Assembly: GCA_017650325.1 (NCBI GenBank)
Contig: JAGCFC010000207.1
Location: forward strand, 1 to 42,310
Source of the DNA: Salinivirgaceae bacterium
GTDB lineage: Bacteria; Bacteroidota; Bacteroidia; Bacteroidales; SZUA-534
Direction: 5' to 3'
DNA: 42,310 nucleotides
Shown here: positions 6,855-14,865 of the stretch, in pieces
Numbering within the stretch: position 1 is the first letter of the stretch
Layout of the letters: each line of letters starts with the position of its first letter
The notes under the pieces: generated by a model
Database searches by the model: none
Told to the model about the DNA's origin: nothing
Seen by the model: only the letters and a program-made list of their open reading frames with translations
Position numbers and translations under genes: made by a program

Positions 6855-9467
6855 ATGAAAAAAATATTTATAGCCGCAACCGCAATTTGGTCAGTGAGTT
6901 TTTCGGTATCGGCAGTTGCAAAAATTAACGACGGGTTCATTCTTGTTGAGGGCGGAACGTTCCTTATGGGAAACGACTACGGATATTTAAATGAAAGGCC
7001 CAGCCACAGTGTTACACTGAATAGTTTCTATATGTGCGATCATGAAGTTACGCAGACTGAATATGAAGCGATTATGGGAAAGAATCCGAGCGAATATGTT
7101 GGAGCAAAACACCCTGTTGAAAGAGTCAGTTGGTATGACGCCATTGAGTTCTGTAACAAAATGAGTGTGAAAAACGGACTTACACCGTGCTACAGTCTCA
7201 ATGGAAAAACCTCAACCGACAGTTGGGGAGTAAAAGGCAACGCATGGGATGCTGTTGCCTGCAATTTCGCGGCAAATGGCTACCGTCTGCCAACCGAGGC
7301 CGAATGGGAGTTTGCTGCACGCGGCGGGAACAATAGTCAAGGTTACAGATACAGCGGCAGCAATTACATTAACGAGACTGCATGGACAGGAGATAACCGA
7401 GGCTCTGAAAGGCCAGACATAAAGACAAAATCACCCAACGAATTGAGCCTTTACGATATGAGCGGAAACGTGTATGAATGGTGTTGGGATTGGCTTGGAG
7501 ACTATAACAGCGATAGCCAGACCAATCCGCGGGGCGCGTCTTCAGGGGCTGGGCGCGTTATGCGTGGCGGCAGTTATTGGGACAACGACCATGCGTGCCG
7601 TGTTGTATGCCGTTCCAACCCCATATCTCCCGATTGCGAACAAAGTAACATTGGATTCCGTATGGTACGCTCCGATGGAAGCAAACCTAAACCGACAAGT
7701 TCGACTCCCGTTACTCCAGGAAAGAGCCTAACTTCTGTAGCCGACTTTGTGTTCGTTGAAGGCGGTGTGTTCCAACGAGGCAGTGAGCAAGGCCGCGACA
7801 ATGCCAAGCCAGTGCATTATGTTACGCTCGCAAGTTTCTATATCTGTAATCACGAAGTGACGCAGGCTGAGTATGAGGCTGTTATGGGTAAAAATCCGAG
7901 TCATTTTTCGGGTGCGAAAAAGCCTGTTGAGCAGGTGAGCCTGTACGAGGCTTTTATTTTCTGCAACAAACTGAGTGAAATTGAGGGGCGTACGCCTTGT
8001 TATTACCTTGATGAGGAAGGCGCGGTTTTGAATCAGGGCAATATTGAGTGGTTCTGCGATTTCACAGCCGATGGCTACCGTCTGCCCACAGAATCAGAAT
8101 GGGAGTATGCCGCTCGTGGTGGCGCCAAAAGCAAAGGTTACATGTATAGCGGCAGCGACAATATCAACGATGTGGCCTGGTATGTCAGCAATAGTGGGGC
8201 TTTCTCCAAGGATTATTCAGATTACAACCCAAATGGCGGCACAACACACGAAATCAAGCAGAAACGGCCAAATGAACTTGGGTTGTATGATATGACAGGC
8301 AATGTTTCGGAGTGGGTTTGGGATAACTATACCAGATACTCTAATGAAAATAAGACGAATCCAAAGGGTGGAATACCATGGCGTTCCACAAACGTGTCGG
8401 TAGGTTCGGTTACACGCGGCGGGAACTACCAGTCCAACGATGACCCAACGTCAAATCCTACGGTTTATGCCCGTTTTACCGACAAATGCACGCTGAAATC
8501 TGATGCCGTTGGTTTCCGCTTGGCATACTCCGATTCCAAAAAGGACTTGACAAAGGAGATTGCAAATGCCCAGCAGGAGATTTCACGGCGGCCGGAAAAC
8601 AAGAACTTGCCTGTCGGATTTGTTTGTGTTGAGGGCGGCTCATTCAAAATGGGTAGCGACTGTGGCGACGGGGATGAAAAACCCGTCCACAATGTCACAC
8701 TCAACACGTTTTATATGTGCGACCACGAGGTCACAGAGGAAGAGTATATGACAACAATGAGCCAGGAGGACCTAAAACAAGTTGAAACGTATCTTCTCCA
8801 CAATCCTGGAGATGGAAAACTCGATGTTGCGCCAAACTTCCCAAGAAATGATGTGCCTTGGATAACTGCGGTATATTATTGCAACAGGCGCAGCATAAAG
8901 GAAGGACTTACTCCTTGCTACAGTTATAAGGGTAAAACCGACCCTGCAACTTGGTCTGGCGGAAAAACAATGGGTGTAGGCTTTCAGGAAGATAAAATTG
9001 TATGCGATTTCTCGGCAAACGGCTACCGTCTGCCCACAGAGGCTGAATGGGAGTTCGCAGCGCGTGGCGGAAACAAGAGCCGCGGCTATGCTTTCAGCGG
9101 CGGCAACAGTTTGTATAATGTGGCATGGTGCACACGGGCTTATTCTGATAATTTTTCTGTTCCAGGAAGGTTGGCAATATCGCAGATTCACGAAGTGAAA
9201 ACAAGGTTGCCGAATGAACTTGGATTATACGATATGATTGGGAATATGGTAGAATGGTGTTGGGACTACTATGGAGAATATAGCGGCGAAAATCAAGCCA
9301 ATCCTACAGGACAATCCTCGGGCCAGGATCGGGTTTTGCGTGGCGGAGGTGTTTTCCCGAATTTTGCCATGGTTGGTCTTTATAGTTATCGGATTAGTGA
9401 CAGAGAATACAGGAAAAATTCCAAAGATATCGGCTTCCGCGTTGTACGCTCATCGATTGGTAAATAG
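6855..9467 (+). CDS. Secreted protein with three FGE-fold (SUMF1/formylglycine-generating enzyme-like) domains
   Basis: An 870-residue exported protein. ATG 6855 begins the signal peptide (MKKIFIAATAIWSVSFSVSA); an in-frame TTG two codons upstream is less likely. Three FGE-sulfatase domains lie at roughly 25-275, 295-560 and 590-868. Each has F(V/C).EGG.F..G, H.VTL..FY.C.HEVT, NGYRLPTE(A/S)EWE(F/Y)AARGG and ELGLYDM.GN..EW motifs and ends in GFR. Linkers are a Pro/Thr/Ser-rich segment (~277-292) and a charged helix-like segment (~562-585). Active FGE uses two Cys in the RGGS..C....C region. Here domain 1 has only the second position as Cys and domains 2 and 3 lack the pair, so formylglycine formation is unlikely. 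The fold is also used for ligand binding and in the T9SS ring component GldK/PorK, but this protein has no lipobox and no T9SS tail. It probably shares a transcript with the LRR gene upstream. Confidence 0.85.
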   Translation: MKKIFIAATAIWSVSFSVSAVAKINDGFILVEGGTFLMGNDYGYLNERPSHSVTLNSFYMCDHEVTQTEYEAIMGKNPSEYVGAKHPVERVSWYDAIEFCNKMSVKNGLTPCYSLNGKTSTDSWGVKGNAWDAVACNFAANGYRLPTEAEWEFAARGGNNSQGYRYSGSNYINETAWTGDNRGSERPDIKTKSPNELSLYDMSGNVYEWCWDWLGDYNSDSQTNPRGASSGAGRVMRGGSYWDNDHACRVVCRSNPISPDCEQSNIGFRMVRSDGSKPKPTSSTPVTPGKSLTSVADFVFVEGGVFQRGSEQGRDNAKPVHYVTLASFYICNHEVTQAEYEAVMGKNPSHFSGAKKPVEQVSLYEAFIFCNKLSEIEGRTPCYYLDEEGAVLNQGNIEWFCDFTADGYRLPTESEWEYAARGGAKSKGYMYSGSDNINDVAWYVSNSGAFSKDYSDYNPNGGTTHEIKQKRPNELGLYDMTGNVSEWVWDNYTRYSNENKTNPKGGIPWRSTNVSVGSVTRGGNYQSNDDPTSNPTVYARFTDKCTLKSDAVGFRLAYSDSKKDLTKEIANAQQEISRRPENKNLPVGFVCVEGGSFKMGSDCGDGDEKPVHNVTLNTFYMCDHEVTEEEYMTTMSQEDLKQVETYLLHNPGDGKLDVAPNFPRNDVPWITAVYYCNRRSIKEGLTPCYSYKGKTDPATWSGGKTMGVGFQEDKIVCDFSANGYRLPTEAEWEFAARGGNKSRGYAFSGGNSLYNVAWCTRAYSDNFSVPGRLAISQIHEVKTRLPNELGLYDMIGNMVEWCWDYYGEYSGENQANPTGQSSGQDRVLRGGGVFPNFAMVGLYSYRISDREYRKNSKDIGFRVVRSSIGK

Positions 9468-9486
9468 AATAACAAATTAAAATACA

Positions 9487-10248
9487 ATGCGACGCATACT
9501 GTTAATAATCACTCTTTTATCGGCAACATTCGCAGCCTTTGCCGATGACGATATTTTCCGCCGTCCAGCGGAGGTGCATCTTGTTGTTGACAGTGCTAAT
9601 GTGTTTACCACAGAGCAGTTTGCGGCTCTGACAGCCAAGTTGGACTCGTTTGAACGGGCCACAACGGTGCAGATACAGATTTACACCACCTATTATTTGT
9701 ATGGTTACGACATTGTTGATTTTGCCCAGAGGTTAGGCGAGGGCTGGGGCGTTGGGCAGGAGGGTGCCGACAATGGCATTGTCATTGTATGTAAGCCGAA
9801 AACGATGTTCGTAAAAGGCGAGGTGACCATTCAGGTGGGCTACGGCATTGAACCGTTCATGCCTGATGCAGTCTGCAAACAAATTATTGACTTTGAGATG
9901 ATTCCAGAGTTCAGAGAAGAACATTATTATTCAGGAATCGATAGGGCGGTTGACCTTTGCATGCAGTTCGCAAGCGACGAGAACGCGGCGAAAGAATATA
10001 GGGCTAAAAAAGAAAAAACTAAAAAAATCGTCGAAGGGTTAGCAATTGGCCTTGTTTTCGTTCCATGTGTGCTTCTTGGTATATTCTTGATAGTTTTTGC
10101 ATGCAGAGGCGGCTTTGAAAGTGGTACTGTGAGCAGCGGCAGAGGTTCGTCGGGTGGCAGTAGCCGCAGAAGTTCTCGCAGTTCGAGCAGCAGCCACAGT
10201 TACGGCGGCGGCCATTTCGGAGGTGGCGGGGCTTGCGGTAGTTGGTAA
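9487..10248 (+). CDS. TPM-domain membrane protein (YgcG family), first copy
   Basis: A 253-residue protein with signal peptide MRRILLIITLLSATFAAFA. A TPM domain follows (~25-165) with V.D.ANVFT..Q...L, QIQIYTT, RLGEGWGVGQ.G.DNGIVIV and the GYGIE segment. A single transmembrane helix (~183-207) leads to a Ser/Gly/Arg-rich tail ending GGGHFGGGGACGSW. The family anchors an extracytoplasmic TPM domain in the membrane; some members have phosphatase-like activity, but the role in Bacteroidota is unsettled. It starts 19 bp after the FGE-fold gene and is followed by a close paralogue with an almost identical C-terminal tail. No lemA gene, a frequent partner of this family, is nearby. Confidence 0.87.
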   Translation: MRRILLIITLLSATFAAFADDDIFRRPAEVHLVVDSANVFTTEQFAALTAKLDSFERATTVQIQIYTTYYLYGYDIVDFAQRLGEGWGVGQEGADNGIVIVCKPKTMFVKGEVTIQVGYGIEPFMPDAVCKQIIDFEMIPEFREEHYYSGIDRAVDLCMQFASDENAAKEYRAKKEKTKKIVEGLAIGLVFVPCVLLGIFLIVFACRGGFESGTVSSGRGSSGGSSRRSSRSSSSSHSYGGGHFGGGGACGSW

Positions 10249-10275
10249 ACATTAACTGAAGGATTGAAAGATTGA

Positions 10276-11049
10276 ATGATGAAACGGATATTATTAATAA
10301 TTACATTTTTAGCGGCAGCGGTTACCGCCTTTGCCGACGACGATATTTTCAGCCGACCAGCGGAGCAGGCGCTTGTGGTTGACAACGCCAACGCATTCAC
10401 CGACGAGCAACGCGAGGCTCTGACCGATAAACTGAACGCTTTCAACCTTGAGACCTCGACGCAGATTCTGATTTACACCACAACCAACCTGCACGGTTAC
10501 GACATTGCCGACTTTGGCCAGCGGCTGGGCGAAGGCTGGGGCGTTGGGCAGAACGGCTTCGACAACGGCATTGTCATTGTCTATAAGCCGAAAACCGACT
10601 ACGAGTCGGGGCGCGTAACCATTCAGACGGGCTACGGCATTGAACCTCTGATTCCCGATGTAAGATGCAGTTGGATAATCAATTACAAGATGATTCCGCA
10701 TTTCCGCCAGAATGAGATTTACGAGGGAATTGACGAGGCTGTGGATGCCTGCATTGCGATGACCAAAGGCGAGTTCCAACCTGCCGACCAGCACATTGAG
10801 CACACTGCGGGCGACATTGCCGCCATTGTCTTTTTCCTTGTCTTTATTGTAGTTACTGTTTTGCTGGCGTTAAAGTTCGGCAAGAACCACTATACCGCGT
10901 CTGGCTCGCCGGTTTACCGTTCGGGCACTTGGCATTCGGGAGGCTGGAGTTCAGGCGGTTGGAGTTCGGGTGGCGGATTTAGTCACAGTAGTTTTGGTGG
11001 ATTTGGCGGCGGACACTTCGGCGGCGGCGGCGCCAGCGGAAGTTGGTAA
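10276..11049 (+). CDS. TPM-domain membrane protein (YgcG family), second copy
   Basis: A 257-residue paralogue of the preceding gene with the same order: signal peptide, TPM domain (~25-170, with RLGEGWGVGQNGFDNGIVIV and GYGIEPLIPD), one transmembrane helix (~178-200) and a Gly/Ser/Trp-rich tail with SGGWSSGGWSSGG repeats ending GGGHFGGGGASGSW. Two adjacent ATGs (10276 and 10279) could start translation. The 27-bp spacer after the first copy is made of ATTGA-type words. Tandem duplication is the simplest origin. The function is inferred to match that of the first copy. Confidence 0.87.
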   Translation: MMKRILLIITFLAAAVTAFADDDIFSRPAEQALVVDNANAFTDEQREALTDKLNAFNLETSTQILIYTTTNLHGYDIADFGQRLGEGWGVGQNGFDNGIVIVYKPKTDYESGRVTIQTGYGIEPLIPDVRCSWIINYKMIPHFRQNEIYEGIDEAVDACIAMTKGEFQPADQHIEHTAGDIAAIVFFLVFIVVTVLLALKFGKNHYTASGSPVYRSGTWHSGGWSSGGWSSGGGFSHSSFGGFGGGHFGGGGASGSW

Positions 11050-11207
11050 AGACAATAACTGAATTATTGAATGCGTGAATAATTGAAAATTAAAAATGAT
11101 AAGGCGATAAGGCATAAGACATAAGACATAAGTAGGGACGTCATATTATGGCGTCCGAAATCAAAAATCAAAAATCCAAAATCTATTAATCACTAAATCA
11201 ACAAATT
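11050..11207. repeat. Low-complexity spacer with GACATAA and ATCAAAA repeats
   Basis: A 158-bp gene-free spacer. It contains ATTGAAT-type words, an AGACATA tandem repeat (about 11113-11131), the third copy of the GTAGGGACG palindrome, then ATCAAAA repeats (~11160-11183). No promoter box is recognisable. Confidence 0.65.
11132..11157 (+). repeat. Dispersed REP-like palindrome, copy 3 (intergenic)
   Basis: GTAGGGACG, eleven variable bases, then CGTCCG (26 bp), with GGACG/CGTCC arms. It is one base longer than the two coding copies and lacks the TTGGTTT lead-in they share, so it is not simply part of a T9SS-tail gene remnant. Confidence 0.6.
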
Positions 11208-11729
11208 ATGCGTGTAGGAATTTATAAATCAATAACGAATAAATGGGCTAAAGCGGCGATTCTTATGTTTTTCGGGTTGGCGTTGTTGACGGGCATGATA
11301 ATCGTCATTTACAACAACATTGGCCCCGACATGTTCTATTCGAATGTGTCTATTAACGGCGGCCCCTACGAACGTGTGTACTCGCCAGGAACCACCATTT
11401 TTTGGTTCTCGTTGTGGGGCTTGGTCTCGCTCGGGTGCATTGCGGGCGGCATTGCGTTTCTGAAACACGCAATCAGAGAGAAGACAGGCACGGTCCGTCC
11501 GCCGCGAAAATTCAGTCAGGAGCACCCACTATTTGGTATGGGCCTTGTCTTCTTTATTATCGGGCTTATATCGGTGGCCGTTCCCATAGCCTTGATTTTC
11601 GACGGCAACCATATGACGGGCAGGAATGTGGTGTTATTCCTTCCTTGCCTCCTGTTCGCCGCGCCGTTCCTTGTGCTTGGAACAATCTGGATGAAGAAAA
11701 CAGAGCAATGGCGGGAATTAGATGATTGA
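11208..11729 (+). CDS. Unrecognised four-helix membrane protein, tandem copy A
   Basis: A 173-residue protein of no family I recognise. Four hydrophobic segments are visible (~17-37, ~65-86, ~111-131, ~142-160). The loop between helices 1 and 2 carries a conserved MFY.N.SINGGPYERVY.PG motif. The loop between 2 and 3 carries a basic AIREKTGT.RPPRKFSQEHP motif, probably cytoplasmic. There is no signal peptide apart from the first helix. The neighbour at 11851 is a close paralogue sharing both loops nearly exactly. It sits in the plus-strand run with TPM-domain and DUF3592-like genes, so a cell-envelope role is inferred from context only. Confidence 0.75.
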   Translation: MRVGIYKSITNKWAKAAILMFFGLALLTGMIIVIYNNIGPDMFYSNVSINGGPYERVYSPGTTIFWFSLWGLVSLGCIAGGIAFLKHAIREKTGTVRPPRKFSQEHPLFGMGLVFFIIGLISVAVPIALIFDGNHMTGRNVVLFLPCLLFAAPFLVLGTIWMKKTEQWRELDD

Positions 11730-11850
11730 GAGTTAGAGAGTTAGAGAGTTAGAGAAATAGAGAAATATTCAGTCAATCAGTCAGTCAATCAATCCTTCAA
11801 TCCTTCAGTCAATCAATTAGTCTATTAATCAATAAATCAATCAATAATTT
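11730..11850. repeat. Short-period repeats upstream of start codon (GAGAGTTA and TCAATCAG words)
   Basis: The spacer begins with GAGAGTTA-type tandem repeats and continues with TCAGTCAATCA/ATCAATAA tetranucleotide-like repeats up to the ATG at 11851. It resembles the spacer at 12361-12519, consistent with duplication together with the flanking membrane-protein genes. Confidence 0.75.
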
Positions 11851-12360
11851 ATGCGTGTAGGATTTTCAAAACCAATAACGAACAAATGGGCTATCGCGGC
11901 GTTTTTTATGTTTTTCGGGTTGGCGTCGTTGACGATTATGGCAATTGTCCTTTACAACCAAATTGGCAGCCCCGACATGTTCTATCTGAATATGTCCATT
12001 AACGGCGGTCCCTACGAACGTGTGTACGCGCCAGGAGTCACCATTTTTCTGTACTCGTTCTGGGGCTTGTGCTCACTTGCGTTCCTTGTGGGCGGCATTG
12101 CGTTTCTGAAACACGCTATCAGGGAGAAAACAGGCACGTTCCGTCCGCCGCGGAAATTCAGTCAGGAGCACCCACGATTTGCGGAGGGCCTTGTCTTCTT
12201 CATTATCGGGCTTATAGCGGTGGCCATTCCCATAGCCTTGGTTTTCGACAACCACATTGCCGATGCCGACGCTGAAACAATACTCGGTATTGCTGTCTGC
12301 CTCCTGTTCGCCGCGCCGTTCCTTGTGCTTGGCACAATCTGGATGAAGAAAAGAGACTAA
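11851..12360 (+). CDS. Unrecognised four-helix membrane protein, tandem copy B
   Basis: A 169-residue paralogue of the protein at 11208-11729. Start motif MRVG..K.ITNKWA, the SINGGPYERVY loop, the basic RPPRKFSQEHP loop and the end CLLFAAPFLVLGTIWMKK are shared. The two differ mainly around the fourth helix, where this copy has an acidic DADAET insertion, and this copy lacks the short C-terminal tail. Starts lie 643 bp apart. Function is unknown; divergence is mostly conservative, which suggests both copies are maintained. Confidence 0.75.
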   Translation: MRVGFSKPITNKWAIAAFFMFFGLASLTIMAIVLYNQIGSPDMFYLNMSINGGPYERVYAPGVTIFLYSFWGLCSLAFLVGGIAFLKHAIREKTGTFRPPRKFSQEHPRFAEGLVFFIIGLIAVAIPIALVFDNHIADADAETILGIAVCLLFAAPFLVLGTIWMKKRD

Positions 12361-12519
12361 TGCGGAAGAATTGAGAATTAGAGAGACAGAGAATTAGAGA
12401 GTTAGAGGGATAGAAAAGTAGAGAATTAGAGAGTTAGAGAGATAGAAAAGTAGAGAATTAGAGAGATAGAGAAATCTTCAATCAGTCAATTAATCAATCA
12501 GTCAATCAATCAATCAGTT
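12361..12519. repeat. Short-period repeats upstream of start codon (AGAGAATTAGAGAG and ATCAATCAG words)
   Basis: A 159-bp spacer made almost entirely of simple sequence. Two or three imperfect copies of a GAGAGATAGAAAAGTAGAGAA block are followed by TCAATCAGTCAAT tetranucleotide-type repeats that run directly into the ATG at 12520. No promoter box is visible. Confidence 0.75.
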
Positions 12520-13299
12520 ATGAATCCACAGCGGACACACGGAATGGTATTGATTTTCCTGATTATCGGGTTAATCTCACTTGCGCCAATTTGTTATGTC
12601 GTTTATGCAGGAATCAAACATTTGTTTGAGTTACAGACAATTGCGGATAGGGCGTGGACAATTGGCGGCATAATAATGCTCCTTGCGTTCCCGCTGGCGT
12701 TCATAGTTCCGTCGCTGACGATAATTATCCGTGCGCGGCGGGCGTACAAACGCGGGAGTGTGTATGAGCGCTCAAACGAGCCGCAACCGCAGACCGAAAG
12801 TCAGCCCGAAAAACCGAAGCGCGACTGGGCAATATTCAAGGTCGGTATGGGTATCAGCCTGGTACTCATTACCATAGGCGTTGTGATAGTGTTGAGCGAC
12901 CGCGAGAAGAAGGCCATGGGCATTGAGGTTGAAAGCAAGGTTATCAGCAAACGGACGGAGGGCGACTCGAAGCACAAACGCTCATATTTTACAGTGGAAT
13001 TCACTATCGACGGCAAGACGGAGACTCACGAATTGAAGTCAAGCCTTCTCCCCATTTTAAGGCGGAATGTGAAACTGTATGTCAGCAAGGATACATACGC
13101 CTCTGTATTTGACGATGGAGATGACCGCCACTGGGTTCTTCATTATCAGAATAAGAATCTTATTTGGATAATATTTCTGTTTGGATGTGCGGCGTTCATA
13201 ATTTTTGTGGTGTCGGCTCTCACGTTCAGCGATGATGTCGAAACCAAAAACACCGATGACACCGATGCAACCATATCGTATATGGCGGGAATGGATTGA
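12520..13299 (+). CDS. DUF3592-like membrane protein
   Basis: A 259-residue protein. Hydrophobic segments at ~8-31 and ~45-69 precede a Pro/Gln/Glu-rich linker (~80-100), a third segment (~108-126) and a fourth (~210-232). Between the last two, ~130-205, is a soluble segment with VESKVISKR...SYFTVEFTIDGKT and VKLYVS. This resembles the extracytoplasmic beta-rich region of DUF3592 proteins; I assign it by pattern, not by a search. Neighbours are the tandem membrane proteins upstream and another multi-helix membrane protein 39 bp downstream. Function is unknown. Confidence 0.72.
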   Translation: MNPQRTHGMVLIFLIIGLISLAPICYVVYAGIKHLFELQTIADRAWTIGGIIMLLAFPLAFIVPSLTIIIRARRAYKRGSVYERSNEPQPQTESQPEKPKRDWAIFKVGMGISLVLITIGVVIVLSDREKKAMGIEVESKVISKRTEGDSKHKRSYFTVEFTIDGKTETHELKSSLLPILRRNVKLYVSKDTYASVFDDGDDRHWVLHYQNKNLIWIIFLFGCAAFIIFVVSALTFSDDVETKNTDDTDATISYMAGMD

Positions 13300-13338
13300 A
13301 CCAGTGATATTTAAGGCAAGAGAAAATAATAATAACAG

Positions 13339-14832
13339 ATGAGAGCACAACACGAAATCCAAGACCCCACTATAAAAGGAATCTGCTTCCTGATTTTCGG
13401 CTTACTGTTTCTCGTTTTTGCGGTGGTTTTCGCTGTCATTTTCATTAGGCAGAGCGAGAGTGTGATGGCTATTATCATGATAGAGTGCCTCTTTGTATTT
13501 GGCATTTATGGCTTTACTGCGATGGGTATCAGAAATTTGAAAATAGCCGCCCACCCTGAACTCGAGGAGCAAGAGCAGGAGGAGGATGATAATGAGGAGG
13601 GGAAGAAGGGTTCCCGCACAGTTGGAATCATTTTCCTTTTTATTGCCCTCTGGTCGGGCGTGCTCACAGTCTGGTTCCTCTTGATGGGCTTGCTCCGCTT
13701 GCACCCGTTGGCGGCTATTTTCTGCATGCTGTTCACTGCCCTTTTCGCCTTTTTGGGCACGTTTATGTACAAAAACAAAGTGTCAAGAATAGAAGTGCAC
13801 TTCCAATTACCCTCATACGGTTTAGAGTTTAAGAAAAAGGAACTCGTTATATATGGCAACAGCCGTGTGGCGTTGTGGGTTATGTGCCTAATATTTATCA
13901 TTGTTGGCTTACCAATTACCTTATTCAGCCTTCCTCTCATGACGGAGGCTTTTATAGGAGGACTATTATTTTTGTTTTTGGGCGGCAACTTTCTATTTTG
14001 GGGTGTTCGCATTCTGATATTTTCGTTGCGGAGAGGTGTCAAAAAAATATATATCCGCCCCGAATCAATATCCAAGCCCAAGCCAAAATCCCAACCAAAA
14101 TCAAAATCCAAAAAGAAATCAAAACCGAAAAGAACGCAGACTGCCAACGCTTTGCAAGGCGATTCCGTCCATTCCATTCCATATACGGCCAAGCCTGGCA
14201 AGGAAAGCGTTTTTAATAATCAAAGAGTGCTTGAGGCAGAAGCCGAAATGGAACGCCTCAAGGCCAAAGAGGAGCAACGCAAGCAGCGCGCCAAAGCCCG
14301 AGAGGAACGCCGTCAGGCACAATCGGAGGAATACCGTCAGCAGGTTCAGGCCAGAAGAGAGCGCATTGCCAATGCCCTCGCAAAGAAAAAATCGGTGTTC
14401 TTCATAGTCGCAGGCTTGCTTCTGCTGGTGCCGTTTCTGGTTTGCCTCTGGTGCGATTTCGAAATTTTCGAGGTGCTCCGTTCGTTCAGCACAACCATTT
14501 TCTGGTACGACGATTCAATCGGCCGTCTGTTCTCGCACGCCCTCCGCTGGCTTCCCGCGCTTGTTGTCGGCTGCGGTCTTTTGGTGTTCGGTCTTTACCG
14601 AAAGTGGATGATTAAGAAAAAGCAAGCCAAATATATTGACAATCAAAACGATAAATCCGCCGAAGCCCTTCCTGAATTTATCTATGTTGAAGGCGATAGC
14701 AACCTTCGCACAAAAATCGGAAACTTCAAAGCGCACCACCCGAAACTCTTTGTGGCAGCCTGCGTGTTAATCGGATTAATTGTTTGTTATATAGCGCTTT
14801 GTGTGGTAGTAATAATTATCACCACCAACTAA
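13339..14832 (+). CDS. Unrecognised multi-helix membrane protein with basic linker and coiled coil
   Basis: A 497-residue protein of no family I recognise. Hydrophobic segments lie near 14-35, 46-62, 96-118, 122-138, 178-200, 205-230, 350-372, 400-422 and 466-490. An acidic run (EEQEQEEDDNEEG) sits at ~75-88. Residues ~244-262 are a Lys/Pro/Ser-rich linker, and ~300-350 are a highly charged Glu/Arg/Lys/Gln helix likely to form a coiled coil. The layout is two membrane bundles joined by a long basic or coiled-coil cytoplasmic section. It lies in a run of envelope genes and is followed by a DUF3592-like protein 33 bp downstream. Confidence 0.72.
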   Translation: MRAQHEIQDPTIKGICFLIFGLLFLVFAVVFAVIFIRQSESVMAIIMIECLFVFGIYGFTAMGIRNLKIAAHPELEEQEQEEDDNEEGKKGSRTVGIIFLFIALWSGVLTVWFLLMGLLRLHPLAAIFCMLFTALFAFLGTFMYKNKVSRIEVHFQLPSYGLEFKKKELVIYGNSRVALWVMCLIFIIVGLPITLFSLPLMTEAFIGGLLFLFLGGNFLFWGVRILIFSLRRGVKKIYIRPESISKPKPKSQPKSKSKKKSKPKRTQTANALQGDSVHSIPYTAKPGKESVFNNQRVLEAEAEMERLKAKEEQRKQRAKAREERRQAQSEEYRQQVQARRERIANALAKKKSVFFIVAGLLLLVPFLVCLWCDFEIFEVLRSFSTTIFWYDDSIGRLFSHALRWLPALVVGCGLLVFGLYRKWMIKKKQAKYIDNQNDKSAEALPEFIYVEGDSNLRTKIGNFKAHHPKLFVAACVLIGLIVCYIALCVVVIIITTN

Positions 14833-14865
14833 CACCCAACACCTAACACCTAACCCCCGATATCT
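14833..14865. repeat. AACACCTA short tandem repeat
   Basis: The 33-bp spacer is three imperfect copies of ACACCTA (ACACCCAACACCTAACACCTAA) just before ATG 14866. It is another short-period intergenic repeat like those upstream in this cluster, with a different unit. Confidence 0.6.

Noticed and set aside
6855..9467. FGE-fold protein as a diversity-generating-retroelement target
   Set aside because: No reverse transcriptase, template repeat or A-rich variable region is visible in the window.
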